DNA of 17,270 nt from Ruminococcaceae bacterium UBA5397 (GTDB lineage: Bacteria; Bacillota; Clostridia; Oscillospirales; Acutalibacteraceae): assembly GCA_002411615.1 (NCBI GenBank), contig DHOF01000152.1:8839-26108 (forward strand). The letters are read 5' to 3'. Numbering within the stretch: the first letter of the stretch is position 1; every line of letters starts with the position of its first letter. The notes beneath the pieces were generated by a model, which made no database searches, had not been told where the DNA came from, and saw nothing but the letters and a program-made list of their open reading frames with translations. Below, piece by piece: positions 1 through 7,664 of the stretch. The translations under genes and the position numbers were made by a program.

Positions 1-315
1 AATAACAGGAACGCCCTCTCGCAACATCTTATAACGAATGTTTGCAAGCTTATCTCCATTTTTTCCGGATGCAAAACCAAGAGCGCCAATTACCGCTCCA
101 GAAGTATCTTCACTCAACACACTGACTGTAAAAATACCTGTTTCTTTGATACACTGGCAGCTGTAATTATCATGGCTGACACTGACAAGAACACGATCAG
201 GTTGATTCGTGACCTGGGTGACGGTATTTACAATACAGGCCGACGCACATTTTCCGTTTGTTACGCCAAGTGCATAAATCCCGTATGATAAGCTCGAAAG
301 GATCTCTCTTTTCAT
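1..315 (-). CDS. Flavin reductase-like domain protein (3' end cut by window edge)
   Basis: The gene starts at ATG 313-315 and reads leftward off the window edge, so only the first 105 codons are visible. The visible part resembles the FMN-binding flavin reductase-like (split-barrel) family: residues 14-32 carry an ALGVTNGK...ACIVNTV block, a VLVSVSHDNY segment follows, and GFASGKNGDK appears near residues 80-89. Related clostridial proteins use FMN to pass electrons to rubredoxin, oxygen or flavodiiron proteins, and some carry a C-terminal rubredoxin or rubrerythrin domain; whether this one does is hidden beyond the edge. A GGAGG site (plus-strand 326-330) sits about 10 bases before the start, and a good promoter lies at 366-394. 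The family call is fairly secure; the electron partner is unknown. Confidence 0.8.
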   Translation of the reverse strand, partial: MKREILSSLSYGIYALGVTNGKCASACIVNTVTQVTNQPDRVLVSVSHDNYSCQCIKETGIFTVSVLSEDTSGAVIGALGFASGKNGDKLANIRYKMLREGVPVI

Positions 316-365
316 CTTTTTACCGCCTCCATTTCATGAACTCTTAAAATGCCCTAAACGTTTTA

Positions 366-394
366 ATAGTATCACTTTTCATGTATTATTTCAA
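366..394 (-). promoter_or_regulatory. Promoter for the flavin reductase-like gene
   Basis: On the minus strand TTGAAA (-35, 389-394) and TACTAT (-10, 366-371) are separated by exactly 17 bases. This lies between the rarA stop and the flavin reductase-like start, so the gene can be transcribed independently of rarA. No rho-independent hairpin was seen between the two genes. Confidence 0.6.
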
Positions 395-401
395 GTACCT
401 T

Positions 402-1667
402 TTAAGAATTCTTAATCTGTTTCCAATATGCTGCAAAGGACTGTTCTATCTTATTCTCTCCTGGAAGATAATATTCCTTATTTTTCAAAATATCCGGCAA
501 ATACTGCTGCTTTACCCAATGATTTGTAAAATCATGAGGATATTGATAAAACTGACCCTTTCGTTCTGCATCTTCCCCATCATAATGGCGATTTTGCAGC
601 TGCCTCGGAATTGCTCCGATTTCTCCTTTTTCCACATCTTTCATTGCCCCGTTAATCCCAAGATAAGCAGAATTGCTCTTTGGCGCCTGACAAACCAAAA
701 CGACTGCATCCGCCAGCGGAATCCGCGCCTCCGGCAGGCCCACCTGCTGTGCAATAGAAACCGCCGCATTTACAATCGAGAGAATCTGAGGATAAGCTAA
801 CCCCACATCTTCCGCCGCACAAACCATTAACCGACGGCAGGCACTCGGCAAGTCTCCAGCCTCTAAAAGCCGCGCGAGATAATGCAATGCAGCATTTGGG
901 TCTGAACCGCGCATGGATTTTTGATAAGCCGATACAATATCATAATGCTCATCACCTTCCCGGTCATAGCGAAGTGCACTGCGCTGCGTCAATTCATTTG
1001 CAAGCTCTTCGGTCACCACCAACGCACCGTCTTTTTCTTCTGCAGATAACGCGCAAAGTTCCGCCGCATTCATTGCTTTTCGCACATCTCCGCCGCAGGC
1101 AGTCGCAATTAGCTGAATTGCTTTTTCCGAAGCAGAAATTTCCGCTCCGCGTTCTTCTGAAAGAAATCGGAATGCCCGCTCCACCGCAGGAATCACTTCT
1201 TCCGGCGTAACAATTTTAAACTCAAAAACTGTCGAACGGCTTAAAATTGCACTGTACACATAAAAGTAAGGATTTTCCGTTGTGGAAGCGATCAGCGTGA
1301 TGTCTCCATTTTCAATAAATTCCAAAAGTGTCTGCTGCTGCTTCTTATTAAAATATTGAATCTCATCTAAATAGAGTAAAATCCCATTAACAGCATCTAA
1401 CGTTCCAATGGATTCTACAATCTTACGAATATCAGCAGTACTGGCTGTCGTTCCATTCAGCTTACATAATTTTTTATTGGTCTGGCGCGCAATATAACGT
1501 GCCAAAGTGGTCTTTCCTACACCGCTAGGCCCATAAAAAACCATATTGGGAATTTCTCCGCTTTCAATGATTTTTCGAAGCGGTCTGCCCGGTGCCAAAA
1601 GATGGCGCTGTCCAACAATTTCATCTAAAGTTTTAGGGCGAAGTCTATCTGCTAACGGAGAAACCAA
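402..1667 (-). CDS. rarA: Replication-associated recombination protein A (RarA/MgsA), AAA+ ATPase
   Basis: Predicted 421-aa AAA+ ATPase of the RarA/MgsA/WRNIP1 family, which acts at stalled replication forks and is related to clamp-loader subunits and RuvB. Visible motifs are Walker A GPSGVGKT (residues 46-53), Walker B LLYLDEIQ (D101-E102), the sensor-1 block IASTTENP (125-133) and an SR arginine finger (143-144). The C-terminal half carries the family's tetramerisation region with GAMKDVEKG-like sequence, and length is normal. The start is TTG at 1665-1667: an in-frame TGA lies immediately upstream, no ATG fits the conserved N-terminus PLADRLRPKTLDE, and AGGAG lies 9 bases before it. It follows glyA on the same strand, separated by a weak hairpin, so partial co-transcription is possible. 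Confidence 0.95.
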   Translation of the reverse strand: MVSPLADRLRPKTLDEIVGQRHLLAPGRPLRKIIESGEIPNMVFYGPSGVGKTTLARYIARQTNKKLCKLNGTTASTADIRKIVESIGTLDAVNGILLYLDEIQYFNKKQQQTLLEFIENGDITLIASTTENPYFYVYSAILSRSTVFEFKIVTPEEVIPAVERAFRFLSEERGAEISASEKAIQLIATACGGDVRKAMNAAELCALSAEEKDGALVVTEELANELTQRSALRYDREGDEHYDIVSAYQKSMRGSDPNAALHYLARLLEAGDLPSACRRLMVCAAEDVGLAYPQILSIVNAAVSIAQQVGLPEARIPLADAVVLVCQAPKSNSAYLGINGAMKDVEKGEIGAIPRQLQNRHYDGEDAERKGQFYQYPHDFTNHWVKQQYLPDILKNKEYYLPGENKIEQSFAAYWKQIKNS

Positions 1668-1687
1668 TCACAATCACTCCTTTTTCG

Positions 1688-1720
1688 AAAAGAGAGCAGA
1701 AGGCTTTTCCTCCTGCTCTC
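1688..1720 (-). terminator. Weak terminator or attenuator between glyA and rarA
   Basis: GAGAGCAG (1692-1699) and CTGCTCTC (1713-1720) form an 8-bp stem, extended by AGG/CCT after one mismatch around a five-base loop. Read on the minus strand, the direction of glyA, the hairpin is followed by only four T's, so it may allow read-through into rarA. Confidence 0.5.
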
Positions 1721-1748
1721 CAAAAACGCTCATTGTCGGAGATTCGGT

Positions 1749-3005
1749 TCAATTTTCATAAAGCGGATATTTCTCACAAATTGCGTTAACTTTGCTGAGA
1801 ATCGTTTCCTTGCTGTTATCAAAATCGTTAATTGCAAGTGCAATGCACTCAGCGACTACATCCATATCCTCCGGCTTCAAGCCACGAGTTGTGACTGCCG
1901 GCGTTCCCAAACGTAAGCCACTCGTTACAAAAGGACTGCGCTGCTCATTTGGAACCGTATTTTTATTTGCTGTAATCCGAACTTCGTCAAGACGATGTTC
2001 CAGCTCTTTTCCGGTCAACTCCAGACCTGTCAGATCGACCATCATCAGATGGTTATCCGTGCCGCCCGAAACCAGATGTACTCCACGATTTAAAAGTCCT
2101 TGTGCCAAAGCATGGGCATTTGCTACAATCCGCTTGCCATACTCTTTAAACTCAGGCTTTAGTGCTTCTCCGAGGCAAACCGCTTTTCCTGCGATGATGT
2201 GCATCAAAGGGCCGCCCTGTGTTCCTGGGAAAATTGCCTTATCAATGGCCTTCGCATATTTTTCCTTGCAAAGGATCATGCCGCCGCGCGGGCCGCGAAG
2301 CGTTTTATGTGTTGTAGTCGTAACAATATCGGCCCACTCCACCGGATTTGGATGAAGTCCCGCTGCAACCAAACCGGCAATATGAGCCATATCCACCATC
2401 AGCATAGCGCCGCAGCTGTCGGCAATTTCACGGAATTTTTCAAAATCAATGATACGAGGATATGCACTTGCTCCGGCGACAATCATCTTCGGCTTACATT
2501 CCATTGCCTGCTCTTTGACTTTATCATAATCAATTCGGCCGGTCTCCGAGCTGACTCCATACGAAACAAAATGATAATAGCTGCCGGACATATTGACAGG
2601 GGAACCATGAGTCAGATGGCCGCCTTCCGAAAGGCTCATCCCCATCACGGTATCTCCCGGTTTTAGAAATGCAAAATAAACCGCCAGGTTTGCCTGTGCA
2701 CCGGAATGCGGCTGCACATTTGCGTGCTCTGCACCAAAAAGTTTGCAGGCACGGTCTCTTGCAATATCCTCTACGATATCTACATACTGACAGCCGCCGT
2801 AATAACGCTTGCCCGGATAGCCTTCTGCATACTTATTTGTGAGTACGCTGCCCATCGCCGCCATGACAGCCGGTGAAACAATATTCTCCGATGCAATCAG
2901 TTCCAAATTTCTGCGCTGACGAGAAAGTTCCTGCTGCATCGCATCGCCGACTTCCGGATCTGCTTTTTTTACAAAATCAATGGTATCCATCATATCATTA
3001 TACAT
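1749..3005 (-). CDS. glyA: Serine hydroxymethyltransferase (GlyA)
   Basis: PLP-dependent enzyme interconverting serine plus tetrahydrofolate with glycine plus 5,10-methylene-THF; cytoplasmic, central to one-carbon supply. Sequence hallmarks are [10 protein letters not shown] (36-45), [15 protein letters not shown] (57-71), [13 protein letters not shown] (204-216) and the PLP-lysine block [14 protein letters not shown] (Lys234). The open frame reaches upstream to ATG 3057-3059. I chose ATG 3003-3005 (418 aa, normal family length) because a near-perfect promoter's -10 box (3045-3050) lies inside the longer reading, and AGAAGGG lies about 12 bases before this ATG. An intermediate ATG at 3015-3017 directly abuts that AGAAGGG, too close for normal initiation. 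It is transcribed divergently from nth. Function is certain; the start is likely but not proven. Confidence 0.96.
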   Translation of the reverse strand: MYNDMMDTIDFVKKADPEVGDAMQQELSRQRRNLELIASENIVSPAVMAAMGSVLTNKYAEGYPGKRYYGGCQYVDIVEDIARDRACKLFGAEHANVQPHSGAQANLAVYFAFLKPGDTVMGMSLSEGGHLTHGSPVNMSGSYYHFVSYGVSSETGRIDYDKVKEQAMECKPKMIVAGASAYPRIIDFEKFREIADSCGAMLMVDMAHIAGLVAAGLHPNPVEWADIVTTTTHKTLRGPRGGMILCKEKYAKAIDKAIFPGTQGGPLMHIIAGKAVCLGEALKPEFKEYGKRIVANAHALAQGLLNRGVHLVSGGTDNHLMMVDLTGLELTGKELEHRLDEVRITANKNTVPNEQRSPFVTSGLRLGTPAVTTRGLKPEDMDVVAECIALAINDFDNSKETILSKVNAICEKYPLYEN

Positions 3006-3044
3006 AATCCGCTGCATCCCTTCTGATTCAAGTTGTTTTGAATT

Positions 3045-3073
3045 ATTATATCCCATCATCCTGCAAAAGACAA
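3045..3073 (-). promoter_or_regulatory. glyA promoter
   Basis: On the minus strand TTGTCT (-35, 3068-3073) is followed after 17 bases by a consensus TATAAT (-10, 3045-3050). Transcription would start near 3038, giving a leader of about 30 bases before ATG 3003-3005. The promoter therefore covers the most upstream possible ATG of the open frame. Confidence 0.65.
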
Positions 3074-3118
3074 GTTTTCCCTCTCATCTCGTCAAAACAA
3101 TTTCTTTAAAAATAGGAA

Positions 3119-3147
3119 TTGTTCTTTTTCTAATTTTGCGATACAAT
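3119..3147 (+). promoter_or_regulatory. nth promoter
   Basis: TTGTTC (3119-3124) and TACAAT (3142-3147) are separated by 17 bases. They lie in the glyA/nth divergent spacer, upstream of the strong GGGAGG ribosome site at 3163-3168 and the nth ATG at 3178. Confidence 0.6.
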
Positions 3148-3177
3148 CTTTATTAGAACTTTGGGAGGAAATACATC

Positions 3178-3831
3178 ATGACAAAAAAGCAACGTGCGCT
3201 CGCCGCCGTAGAAGCCTTAAAAAAAGAATATCCGAATGCTCAGTGTTCCCTAACTTATGAGGACCCGCTGCAGCTTTTAATCGCTACCCGCCTCTCCGCA
3301 CAATGTACAGATGCGCGGGTAAACATGGTCACCCCTGCTCTTTTCCAACGATTTCCAACTCTCGATGCTTTTTGTGAAGGTTCCGAGGAAGAAATCTCAA
3401 CCTATATTCACTCCTGCGGATTATACAAAACAAAAGCGCGGGATATTTTTGCAATGTGCAACAAATTAAAATCTGATTTTAACGGTGTTGTTCCCGACAC
3501 GATTGAAATTTTAACGACGCTGCCCGGTGTCGGCAGAAAGACCGCCAACCTAGTTGTTGGAGATATTTATCATAAACCGGCCGTCGTAGCAGATACACAT
3601 TGTATCAGAATCTGTGGAAAGCTAGGGCTTACAGACGGGACAAAAGATCCAAGAAAGGTTGAAAATCAACTGCGGGCAATTCTCCCTCCGGATGAAAGCA
3701 ATGCTTTTTGCCATAGGCTTGTTCTGCATGGACGAGCTGTCTGTAACGCAAGAAAACCGCTTTGTGAAAAATGCTGCATGAAAGAATTCTGCAAAACAAA
3801 TCTTCAGAATCAAAAGGGAGATAAAAAATGA
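3178..3831 (+). CDS. nth: Endonuclease III (Nth), DNA glycosylase/AP lyase
   Basis: 217-aa base-excision-repair enzyme that removes oxidised pyrimidines and cleaves the resulting abasic site. Visible are the helix-hairpin-helix LPGVGRKTANLVVGD (115-129) with catalytic Lys121, the catalytic Asp139 in VVADTHCIRIC, and the C-terminal [4Fe-4S] loop C189-x6-C196-x2-C199-x5-C205. Length and spacing match the family. The start is set by GGGAGG 10 bases upstream. It has its own promoter divergent from glyA, and its stop overlaps the start of the next gene in an ATGA, implying a two-gene transcript with translational coupling. Confidence 0.97.
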   Translation: MTKKQRALAAVEALKKEYPNAQCSLTYEDPLQLLIATRLSAQCTDARVNMVTPALFQRFPTLDAFCEGSEEEISTYIHSCGLYKTKARDIFAMCNKLKSDFNGVVPDTIEILTTLPGVGRKTANLVVGDIYHKPAVVADTHCIRICGKLGLTDGTKDPRKVENQLRAILPPDESNAFCHRLVLHGRAVCNARKPLCEKCCMKEFCKTNLQNQKGDKK

Positions 3832-4355
3832 AACGGCTTTTGATAGTAATTGACTACCAAGTAGACTTTGTATCCGGAAGTCTAGGGTTTCCAAAAGCAT
3901 CTCTTCTGGAAGACCCCATCTGTAAAAAAATACAGGAAGCAAAAACGCACAGTGATACCATTCTCTATACAATGGACACGCACGAAAATAATTATCTTTC
4001 CACTTTAGAAGGAAAGAATTTACCAGTCCCACACTGTATTCGCGGTACTCCAGGATGGAATCTCTATGGAAAAGTAAGAGATCTTTTAAAAGATGCAAAC
4101 TGCTTCGAAAAAAGCAGCTTTGGCTGTGCCCAACTGATCCCATATCTTCAGAAAGAAAATTTTGGAGAAGTCGAACTTTGTGGACTTGTAAGCAATATTT
4201 GTGTTCTTTCAAATGCCGTCCTTGCGAAAGCTGCCCTTCCTCAGGCACAAGTTATCGTCGACGCAAAATGTACTGATTGTGCAGATCCAGCACAAAACAA
4301 GGAAGCGCTCAACGTTCTGGAAGGTTTGCAGGTGAAAGTTCTGAATCGAAAATAA
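3828..4355 (+). CDS. Nicotinamidase-like cysteine hydrolase (isochorismatase family)
   Basis: 175-aa cysteine hydrolase of the isochorismatase/nicotinamidase fold. The catalytic triad can be placed as Asp9 (VIDYQVDF), Lys95 (FEKSSFG) and Cys125 (GLVSNICVLSNA). Metal-site residues typical of nicotinamidases are also present: Asp50 and His52 in TMDTHENN, and His69 in the PxHCxxGTxGW block at 67-77. This favours nicotinamide-to-nicotinate hydrolysis (NAD salvage) over isochorismate cleavage, but substrate cannot be fixed from sequence. Its ATG overlaps the nth stop (ATGA), with GGGAG about 7 bases upstream. There is no clear terminator before the tRNA promoter 14 bases downstream, so its transcript may run into the tRNA. 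Confidence 0.88.
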   Translation: MKRLLIVIDYQVDFVSGSLGFPKASLLEDPICKKIQEAKTHSDTILYTMDTHENNYLSTLEGKNLPVPHCIRGTPGWNLYGKVRDLLKDANCFEKSSFGCAQLIPYLQKENFGEVELCGLVSNICVLSNAVLAKAALPQAQVIVDAKCTDCADPAQNKEALNVLEGLQVKVLNRK

Positions 4356-4368
4356 TCCTGGAAAAATC

Positions 4369-4397
4369 TTGACAAGGCACATGAATTATGGGATAAT
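4369..4397 (+). promoter_or_regulatory. tRNA-Ala promoter
   Basis: A perfect -35 TTGACA (4369-4374), 17-base spacer and GATAAT (4392-4397) end 16 bases before the mature tRNA. This is typical of a strong constitutive stable-RNA promoter. Confidence 0.8.
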
Positions 4398-4413
4398 AAT
4401 TCACGTTGCATTT

Positions 4414-4489
4414 GGGCCTGTAGCTCAGCTGGGAGAGCGTTCGGTTCGCATCCGAGAGGTCGACGGTTCGATCCCGTTCAGGTCCACCA
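4414..4489 (+). tRNA. tRNA-Ala (anticodon CGC)
   Basis: A 76-base cloverleaf with encoded CCA (4487-4489). The acceptor stem GGGCCTG/CAGGTCC contains the G3:U70 wobble that is the alanine identity element, and the discriminator is A. The D arm contains TAGCTCAGCTGGGAGAGC. The anticodon stem is TTCGG/CCGAG with loop TTCGCAT, giving anticodon CGC at 4447-4449 (reads GCG). The T arm is GACGG/CCGTT with loop TTCGATC. All stems pair. Confidence 0.97.
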
Positions 4490-4495
4490 AAATGT

Positions 4496-4532
4496 TAGCT
4501 GGTCATTTAGAATGGCCAGCTATTTTTTATTT
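4496..4532 (+). terminator. Rho-independent terminator of tRNA-Ala
   Basis: A 12-bp stem, TAGCTGGTCATT (4496-4507) against AATGGCCAGCTA (4511-4522) with one G-U pair and a three-base loop, is followed by TTTTTTATTT. It ends the tRNA transcript and separates it from the van cluster. Confidence 0.85.
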
Positions 4533-4886
4533 AAAATGTTTTTAGGCGTAAATCCCTATTCCATGCAAAGGCAGTTAAACTAAAAAATAAATTCAGGATA
4601 CTATTAAGCATTCGCCCTTTTTAAAAGTTTTCCATAATGCGCTCCTTTTCTCTCTTCTTGATTAATTTGAGATGACGAAATATAATAATAAAATAAGCGG
4701 TTCGAAATGCACCTTTGGATTATATTGCATTGAACAAAGTAAGCAAACAGGGAGCATCCACCCTCGCACGATTAACGATTGCTGTCCCAAAAGCCATATT
4801 CCAGGCGCAGTGAAAACCTAAGGGCGATCAAAAGTCAAGAGAGCGATAAAAGGGTTGTCACTCAGGCAAAGATGTTGGAGGAAATA
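4533..4886 (+). other. Intergenic region and leader upstream of vanR
   Basis: This stretch of about 350 bases has no convincing gene. It holds the vanR promoter at 4658-4686 and then about 190 bases of apparent leader to the vanR start. The vanR frame is open back to an ATG at 4779-4781, but that extension has no ribosome site and no resemblance to receiver domains. I saw no vanU-like helix-turn-helix remnant in the forward frames, no strong hairpin, and no duplicated tRNA 3' end. Confidence 0.6.
4658..4686 (+). promoter_or_regulatory. vanRS promoter
   Basis: TTGATT (4658-4663), 17-base spacer and consensus TATAAT (4681-4686) predict a start near 4693. A pyrimidine-rich box TTTTCTCTCTTC (4646-4657) abuts the -35 and resembles the repeats before vanW, so autoregulation by VanR is possible but only inferred. 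Confidence 0.65.
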
Positions 4887-5588
4887 ATGATACAGAATGA
4901 TAAAATATTGATTGTTGATGATGAACACGAAATTGCTGATCTTGTGGAAGTTTATCTAAAAAGCGAAGATTATTCGGTGTTTAAGTTCTATAACGCAACG
5001 GACGCGCTTTCCTGCGTAGAGCATGAGGATTTGAGTCTCGCCATTCTGGACGTTATGCTGCCGGACATGAGCGGCTTTGCACTCTGCCAAAAGATCCGCG
5101 AAAAGCACCTATTCCCCATCATCATGCTGACTGCCAAGGTAGAGGACATGGACAAGATCACCGGGCTGACGTTGGGAGCAGATGATTACATCACAAAGCC
5201 ATTTAACCCCTTGGAGCTGGTCGCGCGTGTCAAAACGCAGCTCCGACGATATACGCGGTACAATACCGCAAATGCGCTTCCACTAGAAAGCCATGAGTAT
5301 GATTTTGCTGGCCTTTATGTTTGCCAGGACAGCCATAAATGCACGTTGTATGGAAAAGAACTGTCGCTGACACCTATAGAGTTTCATATTCTTTGGTATC
5401 TCTGTGAACACCGCGGTAAAGTCGTCTCATCTGAGGAATTATTTGAGGCTGTATGGGGTGAAAAATATCTCGACAATAACAATACGGTCATGGCACATAT
5501 TGCGAGACTCCGAGAAAAGATGCACGAACCCAGCCGAAAACCAAAATTTGTGAAAACTGTGTGGGGGGTGGGATATACCATTGAATAG
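4887..5588 (+). CDS. vanR: VanR-type response regulator (OmpR family)
   Basis: 233-aa response regulator expected to activate the resistance genes when phosphorylated by VanS. The receiver domain (about 5-118) has the acidic pair D11-D12, phospho-acceptor D55 in AILDVMLPD, T82 in IMLTAK and K104 in DYITKPF. A winged-helix DNA-binding domain (about 135-230) contains LSLTPIEFHILWYL and ends VKTVWGVGYTIE. The receiver sequence with GLTLGADDYITKPF and LRRYTRYN strongly resembles VanR proteins. The start ATG 4887-4889 is set by TTGGAGG six bases upstream and by the immediate IQNDKILIVDDE motif. The vanS start lies inside its last codons. The VanR assignment relies on both sequence and the downstream vanS-W-G-XY genes. 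Confidence 0.93.
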   Translation: MIQNDKILIVDDEHEIADLVEVYLKSEDYSVFKFYNATDALSCVEHEDLSLAILDVMLPDMSGFALCQKIREKHLFPIIMLTAKVEDMDKITGLTLGADDYITKPFNPLELVARVKTQLRRYTRYNTANALPLESHEYDFAGLYVCQDSHKCTLYGKELSLTPIEFHILWYLCEHRGKVVSSEELFEAVWGEKYLDNNNTVMAHIARLREKMHEPSRKPKFVKTVWGVGYTIE

Positions 5589-6708
5589 ACAGAATGAGCG
5601 AATTATAAAAAGCAATATTCGTCGAAGCCACTTGTCACAACAGATTACGCTGCAATATATTTTGGCACTTGTTGGCTTTGTTGTGGGGCTACTCCTTCTG
5701 TATTTTGTTGTATGGCGAATTTGCTTAATCTTTACTTGGCAGCCCGATAACTTCCTGTATCAATTCTTGAAATTAATACAGGCAACATCCTTGTTTTGGG
5801 GTATAGGCGTCATTCTTATCGGCTGGACTATCATTACCTATCACTTTTTCCAAAAGCCCCTGCGTTATCTTGATGAAGTCGTTAAAGCATCCGAACAGTT
5901 AGCGCAGCCTGACAATAAGCCGATCGTTCTATCGGATGCCATTAAAAACGTACAGGATGAACTGAATCTAGTGCGGGAACAGGCTCTGCGCAACGCTATG
6001 GCCGCAAAAGAAGCCGAACAGCGCAAAAACGACCTAGTGGTTTATCTGGCTCACGACCTGAAAACGCCTCTGACCAGCGTGATCGGTTATCTCACCCTAC
6101 TTCGGGATGAGCCTCAGATTTCGCCGGAACTACGTGCCAAATACACTGGCATTGCTTTTGACAAGGCAGAACGTCTTGAAACACTTATCAATGAATTCTT
6201 CGATATCACCCGCTTTAATCTAACCAAACTGACTTTGGAACCGGAGAGTGTTAATCTGACCCGGATGTTGGAACAGATTACTTTTGAGTTCAATCCGGTG
6301 CTGGCGGAAAAAAACTTGTGCTGGGATCAACACTTAGCGCCGAACGTTCGGATTGTCTGTGACCCGGACAAGCTGGAACGTGTATTTGACAATCTCATCC
6401 GCAATGCGGTGAACTATAGCTACCCGGATACCCCTATTCTTATTACGATGGAGCAATCCGGCAATCACGTGATGGTGCGCGTGCAGAATCATGGAAAGAC
6501 AATTCCTCCCGAAAAGCTGGACCGAATTTTTGAACAGTTCTTCCGACTCGACTCCTCGCGCTCCAGTTCCACTGGCGGATCTGGGCTTGGTCTTGCTATT
6601 GCAAAGGAAATCGTCGAATTGCATAAAGGCTCCATTCGTGCCGAAAGTTCCAATGAACATATCGTTTTTACCGTAACACTTCCCTTAGATTGTCAGAAAA
6701 TCGTATGA
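5581..6708 (+). CDS. vanS: VanS-type sensor histidine kinase
   Basis: 375-aa membrane kinase. Two transmembrane segments (about 24-51 and 68-89) flank a short extracytoplasmic loop of about 16 residues, as in VanS proteins that sense glycopeptide or cell-wall signals with little external domain. The HisKA box is YLAHDLKTPLTSVIGYL with phospho-acceptor His158. The ATPase domain shows the N box DNLIRNAVNYS (270-280), NHGKTIPP (303-310), EQFFRLDSSRS and the G2 box GGSGLGLAIAKE. It starts with TTG at 5581-5583, overlapping the vanR end by eight bases, with a G-rich GGGGGGTGGG ribosome-like stretch upstream; no better start exists before the first membrane segment. The overlap implies tight coupling to vanR. 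Confidence 0.93.
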   Translation: MNRQNERIIKSNIRRSHLSQQITLQYILALVGFVVGLLLLYFVVWRICLIFTWQPDNFLYQFLKLIQATSLFWGIGVILIGWTIITYHFFQKPLRYLDEVVKASEQLAQPDNKPIVLSDAIKNVQDELNLVREQALRNAMAAKEAEQRKNDLVVYLAHDLKTPLTSVIGYLTLLRDEPQISPELRAKYTGIAFDKAERLETLINEFFDITRFNLTKLTLEPESVNLTRMLEQITFEFNPVLAEKNLCWDQHLAPNVRIVCDPDKLERVFDNLIRNAVNYSYPDTPILITMEQSGNHVMVRVQNHGKTIPPEKLDRIFEQFFRLDSSRSSSTGGSGLGLAIAKEIVELHKGSIRAESSNEHIVFTVTLPLDCQKIV

Positions 6709-6734
6709 TTTTCACATTTCTTTTTTCAGGTTTC
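6709..6734 (+). repeat. Two direct repeats upstream of vanW (candidate VanR sites)
   Basis: TTTTCACATTTC (6709-6720) and TTTTCAGGTTTC (6723-6734) share the pattern TTTTCA-NN-TTTC with 14-base periodicity. They lie directly after the vanS stop and before a possible -10 TAAAAT (6741-6746) that has no good -35, as expected for an activator-dependent promoter. VanR binding is inference only. Confidence 0.35.
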
Positions 6735-6760
6735 CCTCATTAAAATCAAAAACATTCTTG

Positions 6761-6805
6761 TCCCCGTTTTGATACCATAAAAGTATCGAACGGGGATTTT
6801 ATTTT
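6761..6805 (+). terminator. Terminator or leader attenuator between vanS and vanW
   Basis: TCCCCGTTTTGATAC (6761-6775) pairs with GTATCGAACGGGGA (6783-6796) with one bulged T and one wobble around a seven-base loop. It is followed by TTTTATTTT. It may end the vanRS transcript. Only 28 bases remain between the T-tract and the vanW ATG, so any dedicated promoter for vanW-T must lie upstream of or within the hairpin, placing the hairpin in that transcript's leader. Confidence 0.7.
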
Positions 6806-6833
6806 GCTCAAATATTGCAGAAAGGATTGTATT

Positions 6834-7658
6834 ATGCCGAGAAAACGGATTACACAGATTTTTCCATGGCTGCTGCCGCTGAGGATTAGACAGCGCCTAT
6901 TTTGTTTTTATACCAAGATGTATCTAGACGGAAACCAATATTCTGAGGTTAAGTCCGAAACTCCTTTGCCGTATCAGCTTTTTAAAACAAGCTGCCCTCT
7001 ATACAACCGGGAAACCGGCTTTGACATGGTATATCAGAAGAATAAGGTTTTCAACCTGAAATTAGCCGCAGCTACTTTAGACCGGGTGGTGATCGAACCA
7101 AACGAAACTTTCTCGTTCTGGAAGTTGGTCCGATATGCAGATAAAGTTATTCCATATAAAGACGGTTTGACCGTGATTGATGGAAAGCTTACAACTGCCC
7201 CAGGCGGCGGGATATGCCAGATGAGCAACCTGCTTTTTTGGATGTTCCTTCATACCCCGCTTACTATCGTGGAACGGCACGGACACAATGTGAAAGATTT
7301 TCCGGAGCCGCCCAGCGATGCGCCCATGGGTGTAGATGCAACGGTATCGGAAGGCTGGCTCGATCTGAAGGTCAAAAACGACACGAAGATGTCCTTTGAG
7401 ATTCGCATTGCGTTTGATGAAAATTATATTATCGGGCGCCTGTTAACCGATCAGAACAATGGGCGGTTTTACGAGGTCGTAAATGGCAAGCCATTATATT
7501 ACCGAAAGAATAACAAGATCTATGAAGAAGTGGACGTGAAACAAAAAACGATTCTGGCACCAACCGGAGACTGTGTCTCCGAAAGACTGCTTTACCGAAA
7601 CAAATGTGAAATCGGCTATCCGCTTCCCGATGGAACGGATCTTGCACAGAAAGGATAA
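6834..7658 (+). CDS. vanW: VanW family protein
   Basis: 274-aa VanW-family protein. VanW is a regular member of vanB and vanG clusters and its biochemical role is not established. The family signature is clear: KLAAATLDRVVIEPNETFSFWKLV (about 76-99), the glycine-rich PGGGICQMSNLLFWMFLH (123-140) and the following TIVERHGHNVKDFPE. No cleavable signal peptide is evident, although the N-terminus is basic and moderately hydrophobic. I chose ATG 6834 because AGAAAGG lies about 8 bases before it. An in-frame TTG at 6804 would add ten residues, but overlaps the T-tract of the hairpin and lacks a ribosome site. It is the first gene of the resistance block. Confidence 0.93.
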   Translation: MPRKRITQIFPWLLPLRIRQRLFCFYTKMYLDGNQYSEVKSETPLPYQLFKTSCPLYNRETGFDMVYQKNKVFNLKLAAATLDRVVIEPNETFSFWKLVRYADKVIPYKDGLTVIDGKLTTAPGGGICQMSNLLFWMFLHTPLTIVERHGHNVKDFPEPPSDAPMGVDATVSEGWLDLKVKNDTKMSFEIRIAFDENYIIGRLLTDQNNGRFYEVVNGKPLYYRKNNKIYEEVDVKQKTILAPTGDCVSERLLYRNKCEIGYPLPDGTDLAQKG

Positions 7659-7664
7659 AAGGAA

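Noticed and set aside
1792..2666. Two plus-strand ORFs opposite glyA
   Set aside because: They lie entirely within the well-conserved glyA coding region, have no ribosome sites and encode no recognisable domain.
3622..4248. 208-codon minus-strand ORF antisense to nth and the cysteine hydrolase
   Set aside because: It spans the 3' part of nth and most of the hydrolase gene, both of which have intact catalytic motifs on the plus strand. It is a reading-frame shadow.
4414..4489. tRNA-Ala as an integration site for the van cluster
   Set aside because: I looked for a second copy of the tRNA 3' end beyond vanT. Only a seven-base TCAGGTC match near 11159-11165 was seen, and there is no integrase, relaxase or transposase in the window.
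4533..4886. A vanU remnant or alternative vanR start at 4779
   Set aside because: No helix-turn-helix resembling VanU could be read in the forward frames. The upstream vanR extension has no ribosome site and no receiver-like sequence, while ATG 4887 has both support signals.
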